From Xiphydria camelus (taxonomy: Eukaryota; Arthropoda; Insecta; Hymenoptera; Xiphydriidae), in the NCBI GenBank assembly GCA_963678675.1, contig OY783193.1:6269501-6333500 (forward strand): a DNA stretch of 64,000 nt. The letters are read 5' to 3'. The notes below the pieces were generated by a model. The model was not told the origin of the DNA and did no database searches. It saw nothing but the letters and a program-made list of their open reading frames with translations. Within the stretch, counting starts at the first letter, position 1. Each line of letters begins with the position of its first letter. This document shows positions 1-9,660 of this stretch, in pieces. The position numbers were made by a program, and so were the translations under genes.

Positions 1-330
1 TGAGGAACCGACAAAAATTCCCGCGCAAGCAGATATTATATTTAATTAAACTAGTATTTGGTACAGTTGTAAACAGTAAATAGAAATGTGTCTTCTGTAC
101 AAATTCTAAATGATCTCGAATCTCAGCGCCACTGGATTAACCAGTAAACATTACTGGTTTCTTCTTTTGCGTGTATGATTGCGAGAGATAAGTAGACTTA
201 CTATATTATGACGTATTCCGCATTTTTAAGTATCATTTTCCAACTCTGGTAAGGCTGAAAATGAAAAATTCGGGGTAAATAATTTTATCCAAATTTTTCA
301 AATTCGCAATAAAAAAAAATTAGAGAGAAA
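1..330. repeat. Dispersed repeat, family F (truncated by window edge)
   Basis: The left part (about 1-175) matches the segment at 32580-33020, sharing the stretch AGATATTATATT and the run around GTAAACAGTAAATAGAAATG. The right part (about 185-312) matches 28337-28475, sharing GGGGTAAATAATTTT. No ORF with recognisable homology lies in it. The class is unknown. It may begin before the window. Confidence 0.6.
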
Positions 331-1786
331 ACAAAATTGGATTGTCATTCAAAACGAATTTACAGACGAGAGCGGAAAGGGAACAGAAAAGGTGCGTTAA
401 TCGTTTGGGTATCTCTCGAAGATATTTCAGCGCATTTCCCATCCACGGTATCTGTCGTCCGGACCCATCAGGAGTCGTCCCGTCGAGGAGGGATGAAGGC
501 GGCTTTTCGCGACCCCGGCCAGGGGTTTGCTCCGCACAGCGCCGCCCTTCCCTCGGCCCCCCAAACGAGCGGCTCGTTAGTTACTTGACTTTTTTCCCGA
601 GGAAGGGTCGTGCAAACCCCGCCTGTCCTGACCTCTCCACGACGTTTCTCGATTTCTCTTTCACGACCTTGGGTGGATTCGCGCCGGTGCTATTCAAGCT
701 GAGCGACTCCATGCCCCCTCGAAGGCGAATCGTTCGCGTAATTCGCGTCAGGGAAGAAATCTCTGATCGTCGCGGGAGCTCTGAGTAAGCAAAGAGAGAT
801 AAAGAGTTCGACCATAAACTATGTCATGCAGATGGAGGGGATGAGATTGGAGCATCTGAGTTTTGGGGTAAAAAATCATAACAGAAATAGGAAACGAATG
901 TCTAACGAAGAGAAGTGGATAAAAAGATTAATTATACTCTTATGGCTGCTACGAGGAATAATGCAGTGTACGAATGAGAGTACAATAGCATTTACAATTG
1001 CGATAACGTTATTTTCTACAAGGAGAAAAAGGATTAGTAAAAGATCAGGGGAAAACTCATGAATTTTTACAGTTATCCTAGTAATAGTGCTCCTCGAGAT
1101 GAAACACACATTGAAGTTTTTAATATACCACAGTGTACTTTCATACGGTAAAATTTTTCTAATCTTCCGTTAATATGTGTTGGATGTTTACGGGTTTATA
1201 CCGTTGCGAATTGTAAAAGTATGCTGTCTATTTAAAAAATTGGGGCGTCGATCTCACTTTTACCCTATAACGAGCTCTCGTCATAATTTTTTCTCGCATC
1301 TCTCGTGGGAACCTCGCAGAGAGGGAAGAAGGTGGCAAGCGAAGAGGACGGCGAGAGGGATCGGATCGCGCAGCGTTCGATTTACGACTGTCGACCTACA
1401 TTTATTTCCTTCGTCAGCCAATTACCCTTCGTCTTTTATAGCTATTTATCATTTCTCCCTCGACCCCGTGTCTCGTCGGCAGACTTCGCAGCCCGATGGT
1501 CTGTCGTGCGAGGAAAAGGGGAGGAAAAGAGGAGCGGGAATGAAGAGGAAGCCGGCTGGTTTTTCGCTGCCGTGAAAATCGGACTCGATGAAATACTGCA
1601 GCCCGATTGTCGCATTCGTCGCATTCACAGCGAATCAATTATTTTCTTCCTTGCGCGAGCGAAAACTTTGGAGCTTGCGGCGATCGTGGCGTTCGGTACT
1701 TTTTGCCCGACCACTTCGTCGCCGTGGCTTTCGGGAAAAAGCCGCAAGCGATAAAGCGGAATTCGACGCGGAGTAGTTTATACGTG
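331..1786. other. Gene-free stretch
   Basis: Open frames at 342-788 and 1305-1754 overlap frames on the other strand, show no domain motif and sit in CpG-rich DNA. I read them as chance ORFs. Nothing else was recognised. Confidence 0.5.
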
Positions 1787-2960
1787 CACAGAGATAAAGA
1801 ATTAGTTGAATCTACTGCAAATGACTTGTGGGCTCGCACGTAATTATTTATTTAGATCAAACAAATCTTTTTTCATATCAATTTGATATTTCTTCCTTGC
1901 AGTCACATAGGGTAAACCGAGGAGAGATGCCATATGAGGAGAGATGCCAAATGGCAATATTTCGATCTGTAAGGATCAGATGGCTCTCGCACCAGGTCTG
2001 TCGGTATCTTTATGTTGCATAAATCCGCGTGTGTTAATGCTATGTGATAAAACTGTGTTGCTGGTAAGTACTGCCTGAAAAACACCTTCGTGCACTCTCA
2101 AAGTTTTTGAGAGAGTACACAAACCGTTCTCATTATCTACGAAAATGAAACATTTCCTCGTAAGCAAATACCGGTATGGAAGTTATAGGTTAAGTCAGTG
2201 TATTACGTCGTAGCAGTCGTGTTTGCCTTCACATTAATTGAATTTATTGGAAGTGGCATCTCTCCCGTAGGTTTAGGAGAGATGCCACACGAAGGAAGAG
2301 TGAGATGCCCGAGGTACAAAATGAATTTTTTAGAGACATGCCGACTTTTTATAAGCGCAAGTGCCCTTCGAGAGGCTCCTGGACAGGCGAACTTGATTTC
2401 AGCTGAAGTAATGAAGTAAATGGTCAATGAAGTAAATAGGGGCGCGAAAATATCTCAGGACGAAGAAGGTAGAAGATTGGATACAATGCATCCACTGCCA
2501 TGCCTGGCTACATGAGGGATGCACTAAATTCGCGAATGTTTGTCAACCCTGCGGAAAAATATTAGTAACAACCAAATAAAGCATCAGACATCTCTCCTCT
2601 CACCTTCTGGCATGTCTCCTCTGTAGTAGAGGAGAGATGCCAAAATGTAGTATTCGCAACAATGTCTTGTAACTTCCGCAATTTGATTAGTGTTACGGGG
2701 TACTTTTCGTTTTCTAAGAAGTTAAGTTTATATTTTCGTTATATTGTAAAGGATTTAATACATTTTCAGTCTGTCGATGTGTTTTAGTACAAATAAAAAA
2801 AACGTGGCATCTCTCATCGGTTTACCCTACTATTTCGCATGATTGTAAGGAGGAGATATCAAATTGGTGTATTAAACAGTTTTATTGGTGTAAATAAATA
2901 TTTACTTGCGACGCTGCAAGTAATTTTTAGTAGATCCAACTAATTCTTTTTCTCTGTGTG
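1787..2960. mobile_element. 1.17 kb foldback/MITE-like element, family A (long form)
   Basis: Terminal inverted repeats of about 140 bp lie at 1787-1926 and 2815-2960. They begin CACAGAGA.AAAGAATTAGTTG and both run inward to GGGTAAACCGA.GAGAGATGCC. The inner 0.9 kb has no transposase-like ORF but carries the motif AGGAGAGATGCCA several times in both orientations. A 327-bp short form lies at 19878-20204 and a half copy at 22633-22710. The superfamily is not identified. It is non-autonomous as seen here. Confidence 0.75.
2254..2287. repeat. Hairpin made of the AGGAGAGATGCCA motif
   Basis: TGGCATCTCTCC, a 10-bp loop, then GGAGAGATGCCA form a perfect 12-bp stem inside the long family A element. 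Confidence 0.8.
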
Positions 2961-3305
2961 TAGCTGGGGATACGAGGCTCTCTTCTTTGTCGTCAACCTT
3001 CATAGCAATGGTCTATTAAATTCCGACGACTCGACGGAATTTCTTTGGAATTTCACCGCGGGGAGATGAAAAAGAATACGGAACTGCCTGTCGAACAACT
3101 TGCGCTTCGATATATTTTGTGAATCGTTCCGTTATGCGACGTTTTCTCTTTGATACGCAAAAGGAAAGGTGACGTCCCTTCTTTATATACGTATATACTA
3201 GCTAGTCTACACGGCGTTGTGCGGGTTTTGATCAATTTTGTAAAAGGTTTCTGTAGTAAGGTAATAATTGTTCAGTCGAAACTGGTCCAGCGCCATTCGA
3301 CAGAA
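2961..3305. other. Gene-free stretch
   Basis: I recognise no coding, RNA or repeat signal here. Confidence 0.4.
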
Positions 3306-3570
3306 AAATTTATGGGCTTTCAGAATATCACCATCCACTTTGGCCGTTGTCCTAACCGTTTTTGAGATATCTGCGAAAAACTGAAATGTTTCACGTATAA
3401 ATCTTGCTTCAGGGGGCTCAAAAGGATCGTAGGGGTGGATTTTTATGAACCAAATGTAGACAGTACTTTCCGCCTTGTCCTAAAGCATACGTGTGAAAAA
3501 TTTCATCGAGACCGAATAAGAACTATGGATTTGTATAAGAAACATATAAATATACAAATACACATCCATT
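3306..3570. repeat. Dispersed repeat, family H, copy 1
   Basis: The reverse complement aligns over most of its length with 22335-22627. Shared landmarks include ATCTCAAAAACGGT, GATGGTGATATT.TGAAAGC and a CATCGAGAC/GTCTCGATG-type block near 3510. The class is unknown and the copies are old and diverged. Confidence 0.6.
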
Positions 3571-4537
3571 TTTACATATAATAAATAGATAGAAAGAAAA
3601 GTTAAATTGGTATTGGAGAATTCGCAATGGATCTCTTTAACAAAAATATAACGTATAACGATACAATAAATCTTAAATTGGAGAAGTGGAAGATTTATGA
3701 AAAATTTTCAGCGACTTTTCCAGAATCTTAAAGTACACTGAAAAGGAGATTAATTTTGTTCGATTCTATATAGCTGCAGATGCCGACGGCGAAGTGAATA
3801 ATTCTGTTGTTTCGATCAATTTGCGATCGAAACAAGAAAAATGCACTCGGAACGAAGTAATTTTCAATTCTGTCGATTGAACGCTGATTGAAACTAGTGA
3901 AGCATTCGCCTTGCCATCGACATCTATACCTATAACTATCAATAGTTGCAGTTGAGCCTACTAATTTAGTTCTCAGTGTACAAGTGCATAAAATATCTCC
4001 GCGTAGCAAAGCGCGTCTGTTTCTAAGTACTTCTCTAGGGTGGCTCTTGCTTTAAGCTCCAATTTGTCGCTACTAAATGAGAAACTGCGGAATTAAGTGC
4101 GTCCTTCGTGTCACAGCCACCGATCCGCGTGATAATTCAGCCGGGCGCCTCGCCGTGGAAACATGAGGGACATTCACCCACGCCCACCCCGTCTTGACGG
4201 GGTCGAATTGGCGTAACGATTTTTCAACGTCGGTCGAGCGGCTGCCAGATCGTTGTCGCTTGACCGAAGTCTCCACACGCGTCGCGTTTCATTAGACGTA
4301 ATGAAAAGCACGTACATACGCTTGAATCGTCGTGCGTTTTCACCGCGCGACGTGCCAAAAGCGATAGTGCCGCGTATGTAGACCAAACTCGGAAATGAGA
4401 GCCGTTTTGATGAGAGTAACTCTTTTTCCATTGATGTGATTTTTTTTGTAATTAGGTCGAAATTCGATAGGCCACTTTTTTAAGATTATTTTTGACTTAC
4501 CTATATTGAAGACTATCTTATGGCAATTCACCATTAA
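3571..4537. other. Gene-free stretch
   Basis: No supported gene or repeat. Short minus-strand ORFs at 3728-4009 and 4073-4540 lack recognisable motifs. Confidence 0.4.
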
Positions 4538-4620
4538 CACGTTAACTGCCGGCCACCAACGCTGCCGGGTTAAAGTACGTTACCTGCTGGTCCCATGGGA
4601 CCAGCGTGGCAGTCAACGTG
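4538..4620. mobile_element. piggyBac-like MITE (83 bp)
   Basis: It is flanked on both sides by TTAA (4534-4537 and 4621-4624). Terminal inverted repeats are CACGTTAACTGCC and, on the right, the complement of CACGTTGACTGCC. The centre holds the palindrome TGGTCCCATGGGACCA. TTAA duplication plus a CACGTT-type terminus fits piggyBac-derived MITEs. Its right TTAA is also the TTAA of the 5S gene, so the 5S array stops exactly here. Confidence 0.7.
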
Positions 4621-4675
4621 TTAACTTTAGTGATCAGACGAGAATTAGTGTATTCAGCATGGTATGGCCGCTGCC
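4621..4675 (-). pseudogene. 5S rRNA gene fragment, 5' half (copy A)
   Basis: Read on the minus strand, this is the first 55 nt of a 5S rRNA like copies B and C, ending at the AAGTTAA of the internal promoter region. The 3' half is missing and the piggyBac-like MITE replaces it at the TTAA. The spacer upstream of it (4676-4839) is homologous to the spacers of copies B and C, so it belongs to the same array. It is probably non-functional because the C box is lost. Confidence 0.85.
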
Positions 4676-4839
4676 GGTAAGTTGTAAATATAGAGAATAT
4701 GGACGTCTCTAGAATGAGAGAAATGAAGAATTTTTAATCTCAGTATTTAAAATAAAACATAATACTTGGTACATTTCGAAATCGTTATTGCATGAATGCG
4801 GAAAAAATACTTTGTCTTTATTTTGAAGGAAAAAAATAT

Positions 4840-4924
4840 GGCAACAGCACGCGGTGTTCCCAAGCGGTCACCCATCCAAGTACTAACCGCGCCCAATGCT
4901 GCTTAACTTTAGTGATCAGACGAG

Positions 4925-4927
<3 letters not shown>
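4840..4927 (-). pseudogene. 5S rRNA gene, 3' 88 nt (copy B, split by Jockey element)
   Basis: This is the 3' part of a 118-nt 5S gene whose remaining 30 nt lie at 9661-9690. It includes an intact C-box region and a 3' end in GCTGTTGCC. A run of seven T (minus strand) follows it, as expected for a Pol III terminator. The gene is broken at 4927/4928 by the poly(A) end of the retrotransposon. The ten bases AGACGAGAAC (plus-strand spelling) are repeated at 9651-9660. Confidence 0.92.

Positions 4928-4962
<35 letters not shown>
4928..4962 (-). repeat. Poly(A) tail of the Jockey element
   Basis: An unbroken run of 35 T on the plus strand sits directly between the target duplication and the element's 3' UTR. 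Confidence 0.95.
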
Positions 4963-4966
<4 letters not shown>

Positions 4967-4973
4967 AAAAACA

Positions 4974-4979
4974 TTTATT
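4974..4979 (-). terminator. AATAAA polyadenylation signal of the Jockey element
   Basis: TTTATT on the plus strand reads AATAAA on the element's strand, about 12 nt upstream of the poly(A) run. Confidence 0.7.
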
Positions 4980-5376
4980 TACAGTGACAACATATGTACA
5001 AGTATGCATGTATATATAATAAACGCATAAATTGCATCTTCGAATATTTTCGTACTTGTAGTTCCTGCACTCTTGAGCTTAACCTACACGTTTGTTCCTT
5101 TTATGTATACGCTATGTACACTTATACGTTATGCGATATCTAACTATCCATCCCCTTCCCCAACCGCCACGGTGCCCACAGTACGTGGTCTCCGTACCGA
5201 TTAAGGGTTGGGTTGGTGAATTAGATACGTGTGGATCACGGATTTGGTACTACTTATCTTATATAATATTATTGCTATATAGGAAAGGCCGGCTTGGCAA
5301 AAACCTATTTTTAGAAATTGAAAGTTTACGAGATCTTGTTTTCTCGTATGTTTCTTTTTTTTCTCGTTTCCTTGTT

Positions 5377-8055
5377 TTATTTGGAGAAAATTTGTAATGC
5401 TTGATACGGGAGCTTATGCTTTAAAGGAAAAGGTAAATTGTGTTCCCTCACGCTAGTTAGGTCTTTAAGTAATGGATTGTCGTTTAGTTGGTGCTCGTAG
5501 AATTTATCACCTAGTTGTCTGATATAGTTTGATATATATTGTAAGTCAGCAGCCTCATGAAGATCTGTGATTCTAGTATACCTATTGGCTGAGGTAATTA
5601 GTCTTAGGCACTTATTTTGGTATAATTGGAGTAGTTTAATGTTTGTCGCTGCAGCACTACACCACACTGGTGCCGCATATAATACTATCGGTCTTAGTAA
5701 CATTTTGTATATTAGTCTTTTATTGTGCATGGACAAAGGTGAGTTCTTAACCAATAGCGGATATACCTTTCTCTGGACGGCATAAGCTTTGCGAAGTGAC
5801 TGTTTAATGTGATTTCTGAAAGTTAATTTCGGATCAAGATGCACACCTAGATATCTGACAGATTTGGTAGTTTCTATGCTATGTCCGTAGACTTTGATTG
5901 GTTGCATTATTTTGATTTGGCTTGTTTTCTTTGCGAATACTATTGCTTCAGTTTTGGATGCATTTAGAGATATTTTCCACATTGCGTAAAATGGTTCCAG
6001 AAAACTCATATGAATTTGTATTTGTTTGGCCGCGACGATGGCACTGAATGAGTGAGAGTACACAGCCGTATCGTCAGCGAATAATGCAGTCTGAGTTTTC
6101 GGAAAAGTAGGGAGATCATTCAGATATATATTGAATAGGTTAGGTCCTAGGACCGATCCTTGAGGTACACCCGCTTTGATCTTTCTCTTAGTGGATGCAA
6201 TACCATTGACTGTGACCTGGAATTGTCTTCCAATTAGATAGGAGTTAACTAAACATATAAGGGTAGGTGGGAATTTGTATCGTATCATTTTGTATATTAG
6301 TCCATCTACCCAGACGCGATCGAAAGCTTTTTCTATATCTAGTAGTAACATCGTTGTTACTTTATTTTTATTGAAATTTACGCTAATGTCAGTTACTATT
6401 CGTGCTACTTGTTGGACTGTGTTATGTTTCTGCCGGAATCCAAACTGATGGTTGGCTATTATTTTATTTTCAGTTTCATGTTTGTTTAGTCTGGCTAGAA
6501 TAATCCTTTCGGTCATCTTACTCATAGTGGGAAGTAAACTAATTGGTCTATAACTAGCGGGTTCTGTGGTTTTCTTTCCGGGCTTATGAATTGGTATTAT
6601 GTTACCTGTCTTCCAGTGTAGGGGGAAATATGAGAGTTTAAGCATGGCATTGATGATATACATAAGTTGCACTATTGTCTTCCTTGTTAAGTTTTTAAGT
6701 ACAATGTTCTGAATATTGTCCGTACCTGGTGCTTTTTTAGAAGGTAGTGTCTTGATGACGTTACATATTTCTCTAGGAGACGTTAGAAATTTATGCCACT
6801 CGTGTGTCTGTTGCTCCTGCAGGTACTCCTCAACTCGCAGGATTACTTCTTTTTGTTCCGGGGTATTATTAGTTAAATCTATGTTATGTACGTTTTCGAA
6901 TTGTGCTGCAAGTATGTTAGCCTTTTTAACGTCTGTTATTGCTTCATCGTTATTTTTATCTACTAGTGTGGGGATTGGATTAAACTCGGACTTGAGTACC
7001 TTTGTCATTCGCCATAGAGAGTTGTCCTTAGGGTTTAATTTGTTAAGTTTATCCTTCCAAGTTTTGTTTCTATGTTCCCTTATGGCTGTTCTAATCCTGC
7101 TTGTGTGTATTTTCACTAGCTCTTTATTTTCGCGCGTTCGTGACTTTTGCCAATTTTTGCGGAGTCTATTTCTATCTTTTATCATTGTCAGAATTGTATT
7201 TGGTAGTTTGTCTCTGTACTGTTTTACTGTTATCAGTTTAATAGATCTATCTATGGCATATTTTATTTTGTCAGTCAGTTTCTGTACTTCTTTATCTAAT
7301 TCTAGGGGGGTGTCGATGTGGGAGTTTATTGCAATGTTCGTATTAAGTATTTGTCTGAATTTAGTCCAGTCGGCAGTAGCGTAGTCGTAAGCTGTCTTTG
7401 TCCGTTCTTCTCTCATTTCCGAGTTTAATGTAAATAAGATTGGGAGGTGATCTGAGCTAAGTTCTTGGAGTACCTGGAGGCGCGACATTGTTCTAACATT
7501 CTTGTTTAAGCAGATGTCTATGGTGGTGGCAGTTGTACTATTATTAGGATAGTGAGTCGGCTCATCCGGGAAGACAATAGTGCAGTTATTTTTCAATGCG
7601 TAGTTATATATGACCCTACCTCTAATATTATTGATATGACAATTCCAAGCCACATGCCTTGCATTGAGATCTCCCACTAAGAGAACTCTATCAGCTATAT
7701 TGAAAATGTCGTCTAGCTCGAGCGCTGTAAATAGATTTGCCGGACTATTGTATGTCGCAACTATATATACTTGACTGGTTAGTTTTATGCAGATGCATTC
7801 CATGGTTACTTTCTTTCTTACTTTTATTTCCTTGAAGGGAATGCCATTTCTTATTAATATTGCAACTCCGCCTGCTGTTCTGCTTTTGTCCTTTCTAACT
7901 ATTGTGTAATTTGTTATTTTGAATTTGTCCATTTCGTTAAGTCTAGTTTCATTAATCATCATTATATCTATATTCAGTCTATGCAGAAATTCTATTAATT
8001 CGCCAATTTTACTTATGATACTATTTGCGTTCCAGCTACAGACTCTTAGCTCCAT
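5377..8055 (-). CDS. Jockey-clade ORF2: AP-like endonuclease plus reverse transcriptase, 892 aa
   Basis: ORF2 nicks target DNA and copies the element RNA there by target-primed reverse transcription. The N-terminal endonuclease (about residues 1-215) shows SWNANS, E36 in INETRL, GDLNA near 128 and SDH at 201-203. The reverse transcriptase (about 430-720) shows RPISLLP near 503, FGFR near 538, the catalytic DIEKAFD at 573-579, GVPQGSVLGP near 629 and FADD at 659-662, followed by YLGVHLDP. No RNase H domain follows, as usual for Jockey. The length is normal for the family and no key residue is missing. Its ATG overlaps the ORF1 stop by one base (TAATG), which suggests coupled re-initiation. Confidence 0.95.
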   Translation of the reverse strand: MELRVCSWNANSIISKIGELIEFLHRLNIDIMMINETRLNEMDKFKITNYTIVRKDKSRTAGGVAILIRNGIPFKEIKVRKKVTMECICIKLTSQVYIVATYNSPANLFTALELDDIFNIADRVLLVGDLNARHVAWNCHINNIRGRVIYNYALKNNCTIVFPDEPTHYPNNSTTATTIDICLNKNVRTMSRLQVLQELSSDHLPILFTLNSEMREERTKTAYDYATADWTKFRQILNTNIAINSHIDTPLELDKEVQKLTDKIKYAIDRSIKLITVKQYRDKLPNTILTMIKDRNRLRKNWQKSRTRENKELVKIHTSRIRTAIREHRNKTWKDKLNKLNPKDNSLWRMTKVLKSEFNPIPTLVDKNNDEAITDVKKANILAAQFENVHNIDLTNNTPEQKEVILRVEEYLQEQQTHEWHKFLTSPREICNVIKTLPSKKAPGTDNIQNIVLKNLTRKTIVQLMYIINAMLKLSYFPLHWKTGNIIPIHKPGKKTTEPASYRPISLLPTMSKMTERIILARLNKHETENKIIANHQFGFRQKHNTVQQVARIVTDISVNFNKNKVTTMLLLDIEKAFDRVWVDGLIYKMIRYKFPPTLICLVNSYLIGRQFQVTVNGIASTKRKIKAGVPQGSVLGPNLFNIYLNDLPTFPKTQTALFADDTAVYSHSFSAIVAAKQIQIHMSFLEPFYAMWKISLNASKTEAIVFAKKTSQIKIMQPIKVYGHSIETTKSVRYLGVHLDPKLTFRNHIKQSLRKAYAVQRKVYPLLVKNSPLSMHNKRLIYKMLLRPIVLYAAPVWCSAAATNIKLLQLYQNKCLRLITSANRYTRITDLHEAADLQYISNYIRQLGDKFYEHQLNDNPLLKDLTSVREHNLPFPLKHKLPYQALQIFSK

Positions 8056-9563
8056 TACGGCTTACCTAGTTTATCAGAGAAATCAATGAATACCTCAAAC
8101 TGTTCAATTTGATTTGAGCACCCCTGCAGTCTTGTTTTTAATTGCCTTACTAAAGTTAGCATTTGTTTTATGTTGCATATATTGTTTATTTCCCTCAACT
8201 CTGCTGCCAGTGACGCCAGGTCAGTAACACCACTACTCTCACTTGTGACACTCCGCCCCTGGTATGCGCTCGACGGTGCTCCCGTTCCTCGATCGTTGCT
8301 ACCTGCAGCGGGCACGTTGTTCCTGGTGGCGGCCCAAGGGTTGACCTCAGGTACTGGTGGTGGTTGCCTTAAAGGGGGGAACTGCCTGGTTTCCGTTATG
8401 TTCGGGTGTCGAACGCTTGATTCCAAGCGTATTTCCTTCGCCTTCGCCTCCGCCTTTACCTTTGTCCTAACGGTAAGACGTTCGATTCTCTTGTCGTATG
8501 CCTCGCATATACTAGCGTTTGCTGGATGGTCTCCTCCGCAATTCGCGCATTTGGCCGGAGTATCCTTGGGCTTGATGCAGTCCTTTGTTAAATGCTCTCC
8601 CGCGCATTTTAGGCAGGCAGGATCTGCGAAGCAGTTTGACGTGGCGTGACCCCACTCCTGGCATCTATGACACTGAGTGATACGTCTTTTCGTTTTATAG
8701 TTCTCCCAGGTGACTTTGGTGTAGTAGATGCATTGTGCCTTGCCCCTTAGCTCATTAAGTTGGATGTTTGCCGCCAAGGAGACCATAAATAGCGGTATGC
8801 TCGTACCCTTCATTAGCGTCACCCGGGATTTTCCGAACCCTAGTTCCTGGAGTTCTTTCGCTATGTCCTCTGCTTCAATACCACTGTGTAGACCCTTGAT
8901 TACAAAGGTTTTCAGTTTGTCTTCCTTTAATGTATAAGTGTGGAATTGGATATGATTGTCCTCCCAATACTTCTTAAGGCGAAGAAATTCTTCTTTCGTT
9001 GCCGTGAATATTTCTGTCCGGTCTGCGTGATATTTTATTTCAAATTTCTCTTTTAGCGTTTTCTTTAGTGTTTTCAGGAGGTCTTGATGGGATTTTATTT
9101 TTCCATGTATAACAAGTGGTGGAGGTTTCCTATGCTTTATTGGTTTATCGGGATTCGTCGTCGTTTTATCCTGTGCTCGTTGTTTGAGCTTTTGTTGTTG
9201 TTGGGGTTGCTGGTATGAATTGTGTATGGTTTCCGTTTCCATATCAGAGTCATTTTCGTCGCTTGAGAGGGATTCGAAGCGATTACTACATGCTATTTCC
9301 CCAGCGATATTGTCCTTTGGTTGTTTGGTACGTCGATTTGACGCCATGGTTGGGCTATTGCTTCTCCGTTTGCGGGACACGAGTACTATATTATTGGCTA
9401 AGTTACTCACTAAGTCAGAGTTGTTCTCACCCCCATTGTTGGAGGGATTTGAATAGTTGTCGCTGGTATCCGTTTGAGTTGTTATTTTCCTTTGATTAGG
9501 AGTATTTAGTTTAATTTTTATCTGGTGGTCTTCCACGGCGAATATTTTCCGTTCACTAATCAC
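8055..9563 (-). CDS. Jockey-clade ORF1: gag-like RNA-binding protein, 502 aa
   Basis: ORF1 coats the element RNA and helps carry the complex to the target. The N-terminal third is polar and low in complexity, with a Q-rich run near 118-127. A Jockey-type domain associated with zinc knuckles spans about 150-295, starting near KHRKPPPLVIHG. Three zinc knuckles follow: C298-C301-H306-C311, C317-C320-H324-C329, and a looser C339-C342-H346-C353. The tail (about 380-450) is rich in Pro, Ser and Gly. The first ATG in the frame lies 87 nt from the element's 5' end, which fits a short 5' UTR. The frame ends at TAATG, shared with the ORF2 start. Confidence 0.93.
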   Translation of the reverse strand: MISERKIFAVEDHQIKIKLNTPNQRKITTQTDTSDNYSNPSNNGGENNSDLVSNLANNIVLVSRKRRSNSPTMASNRRTKQPKDNIAGEIACSNRFESLSSDENDSDMETETIHNSYQQPQQQQKLKQRAQDKTTTNPDKPIKHRKPPPLVIHGKIKSHQDLLKTLKKTLKEKFEIKYHADRTEIFTATKEEFLRLKKYWEDNHIQFHTYTLKEDKLKTFVIKGLHSGIEAEDIAKELQELGFGKSRVTLMKGTSIPLFMVSLAANIQLNELRGKAQCIYYTKVTWENYKTKRRITQCHRCQEWGHATSNCFADPACLKCAGEHLTKDCIKPKDTPAKCANCGGDHPANASICEAYDKRIERLTVRTKVKAEAKAKEIRLESSVRHPNITETRQFPPLRQPPPVPEVNPWAATRNNVPAAGSNDRGTGAPSSAYQGRSVTSESSGVTDLASLAAELREINNICNIKQMLTLVRQLKTRLQGCSNQIEQFEVFIDFSDKLGKP

Positions 9564-9650
9564 TAGTCACTAGCACCGTTCACCTTACTGGCAGGTATAC
9601 GAGCGCGAGCATAAGACACGTCCGGTCGTCACGACGGTCGAAGAACCAGT
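9564..9650 (-). promoter_or_regulatory. Jockey 5' UTR with internal DPE-like promoter motif
   Basis: Counting the first element base after the target duplication (9650) as +1, GGACGT falls at +28 to +33. This matches the downstream promoter element consensus RGWYVT at its fixed position. Jockey, I and Doc elements of flies are known to use such internal TATA-less promoters. That this start is used is inferred. Confidence 0.6.
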
Positions 9651-9660
9651 AGACGAGAAC

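Larger units (their letters stand above)
4928..9650 (-). mobile_element. Full-length Jockey-clade non-LTR retrotransposon inserted in a 5S rRNA gene
   Basis: The element is 4,723 bp. In its own sense it runs from 9650 (5' end) to a 35-nt poly(A) at 4962-4928. It has an 87-nt 5' UTR, ORF1 (gag-like, three zinc knuckles), ORF2 (endonuclease plus reverse transcriptase), a 414-nt 3' UTR, and AATAAA at 4979-4974 about 12 nt before the tail. A 10-bp target-site duplication (4918-4927 and 9651-9660) frames it. Both ORFs are open with no frameshift, the tail is long and the flanking duplication is exact, so the insertion looks recent and may be mobile-competent. The absence of RNase H and the ORF1 type fit the Jockey clade. 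Confidence 0.93.

Noticed and set aside
1919..2820. CRISPR-like array of GAGATGCC repeats
   Set aside because: Repeats are only about 13 bp, occur in both orientations and have irregular spacing. The source is a eukaryotic transposable element.
6716..7384. 222-aa plus-strand ORF
   Set aside because: It lies antisense within Jockey ORF2, whose domains are clear. It is a shadow frame.
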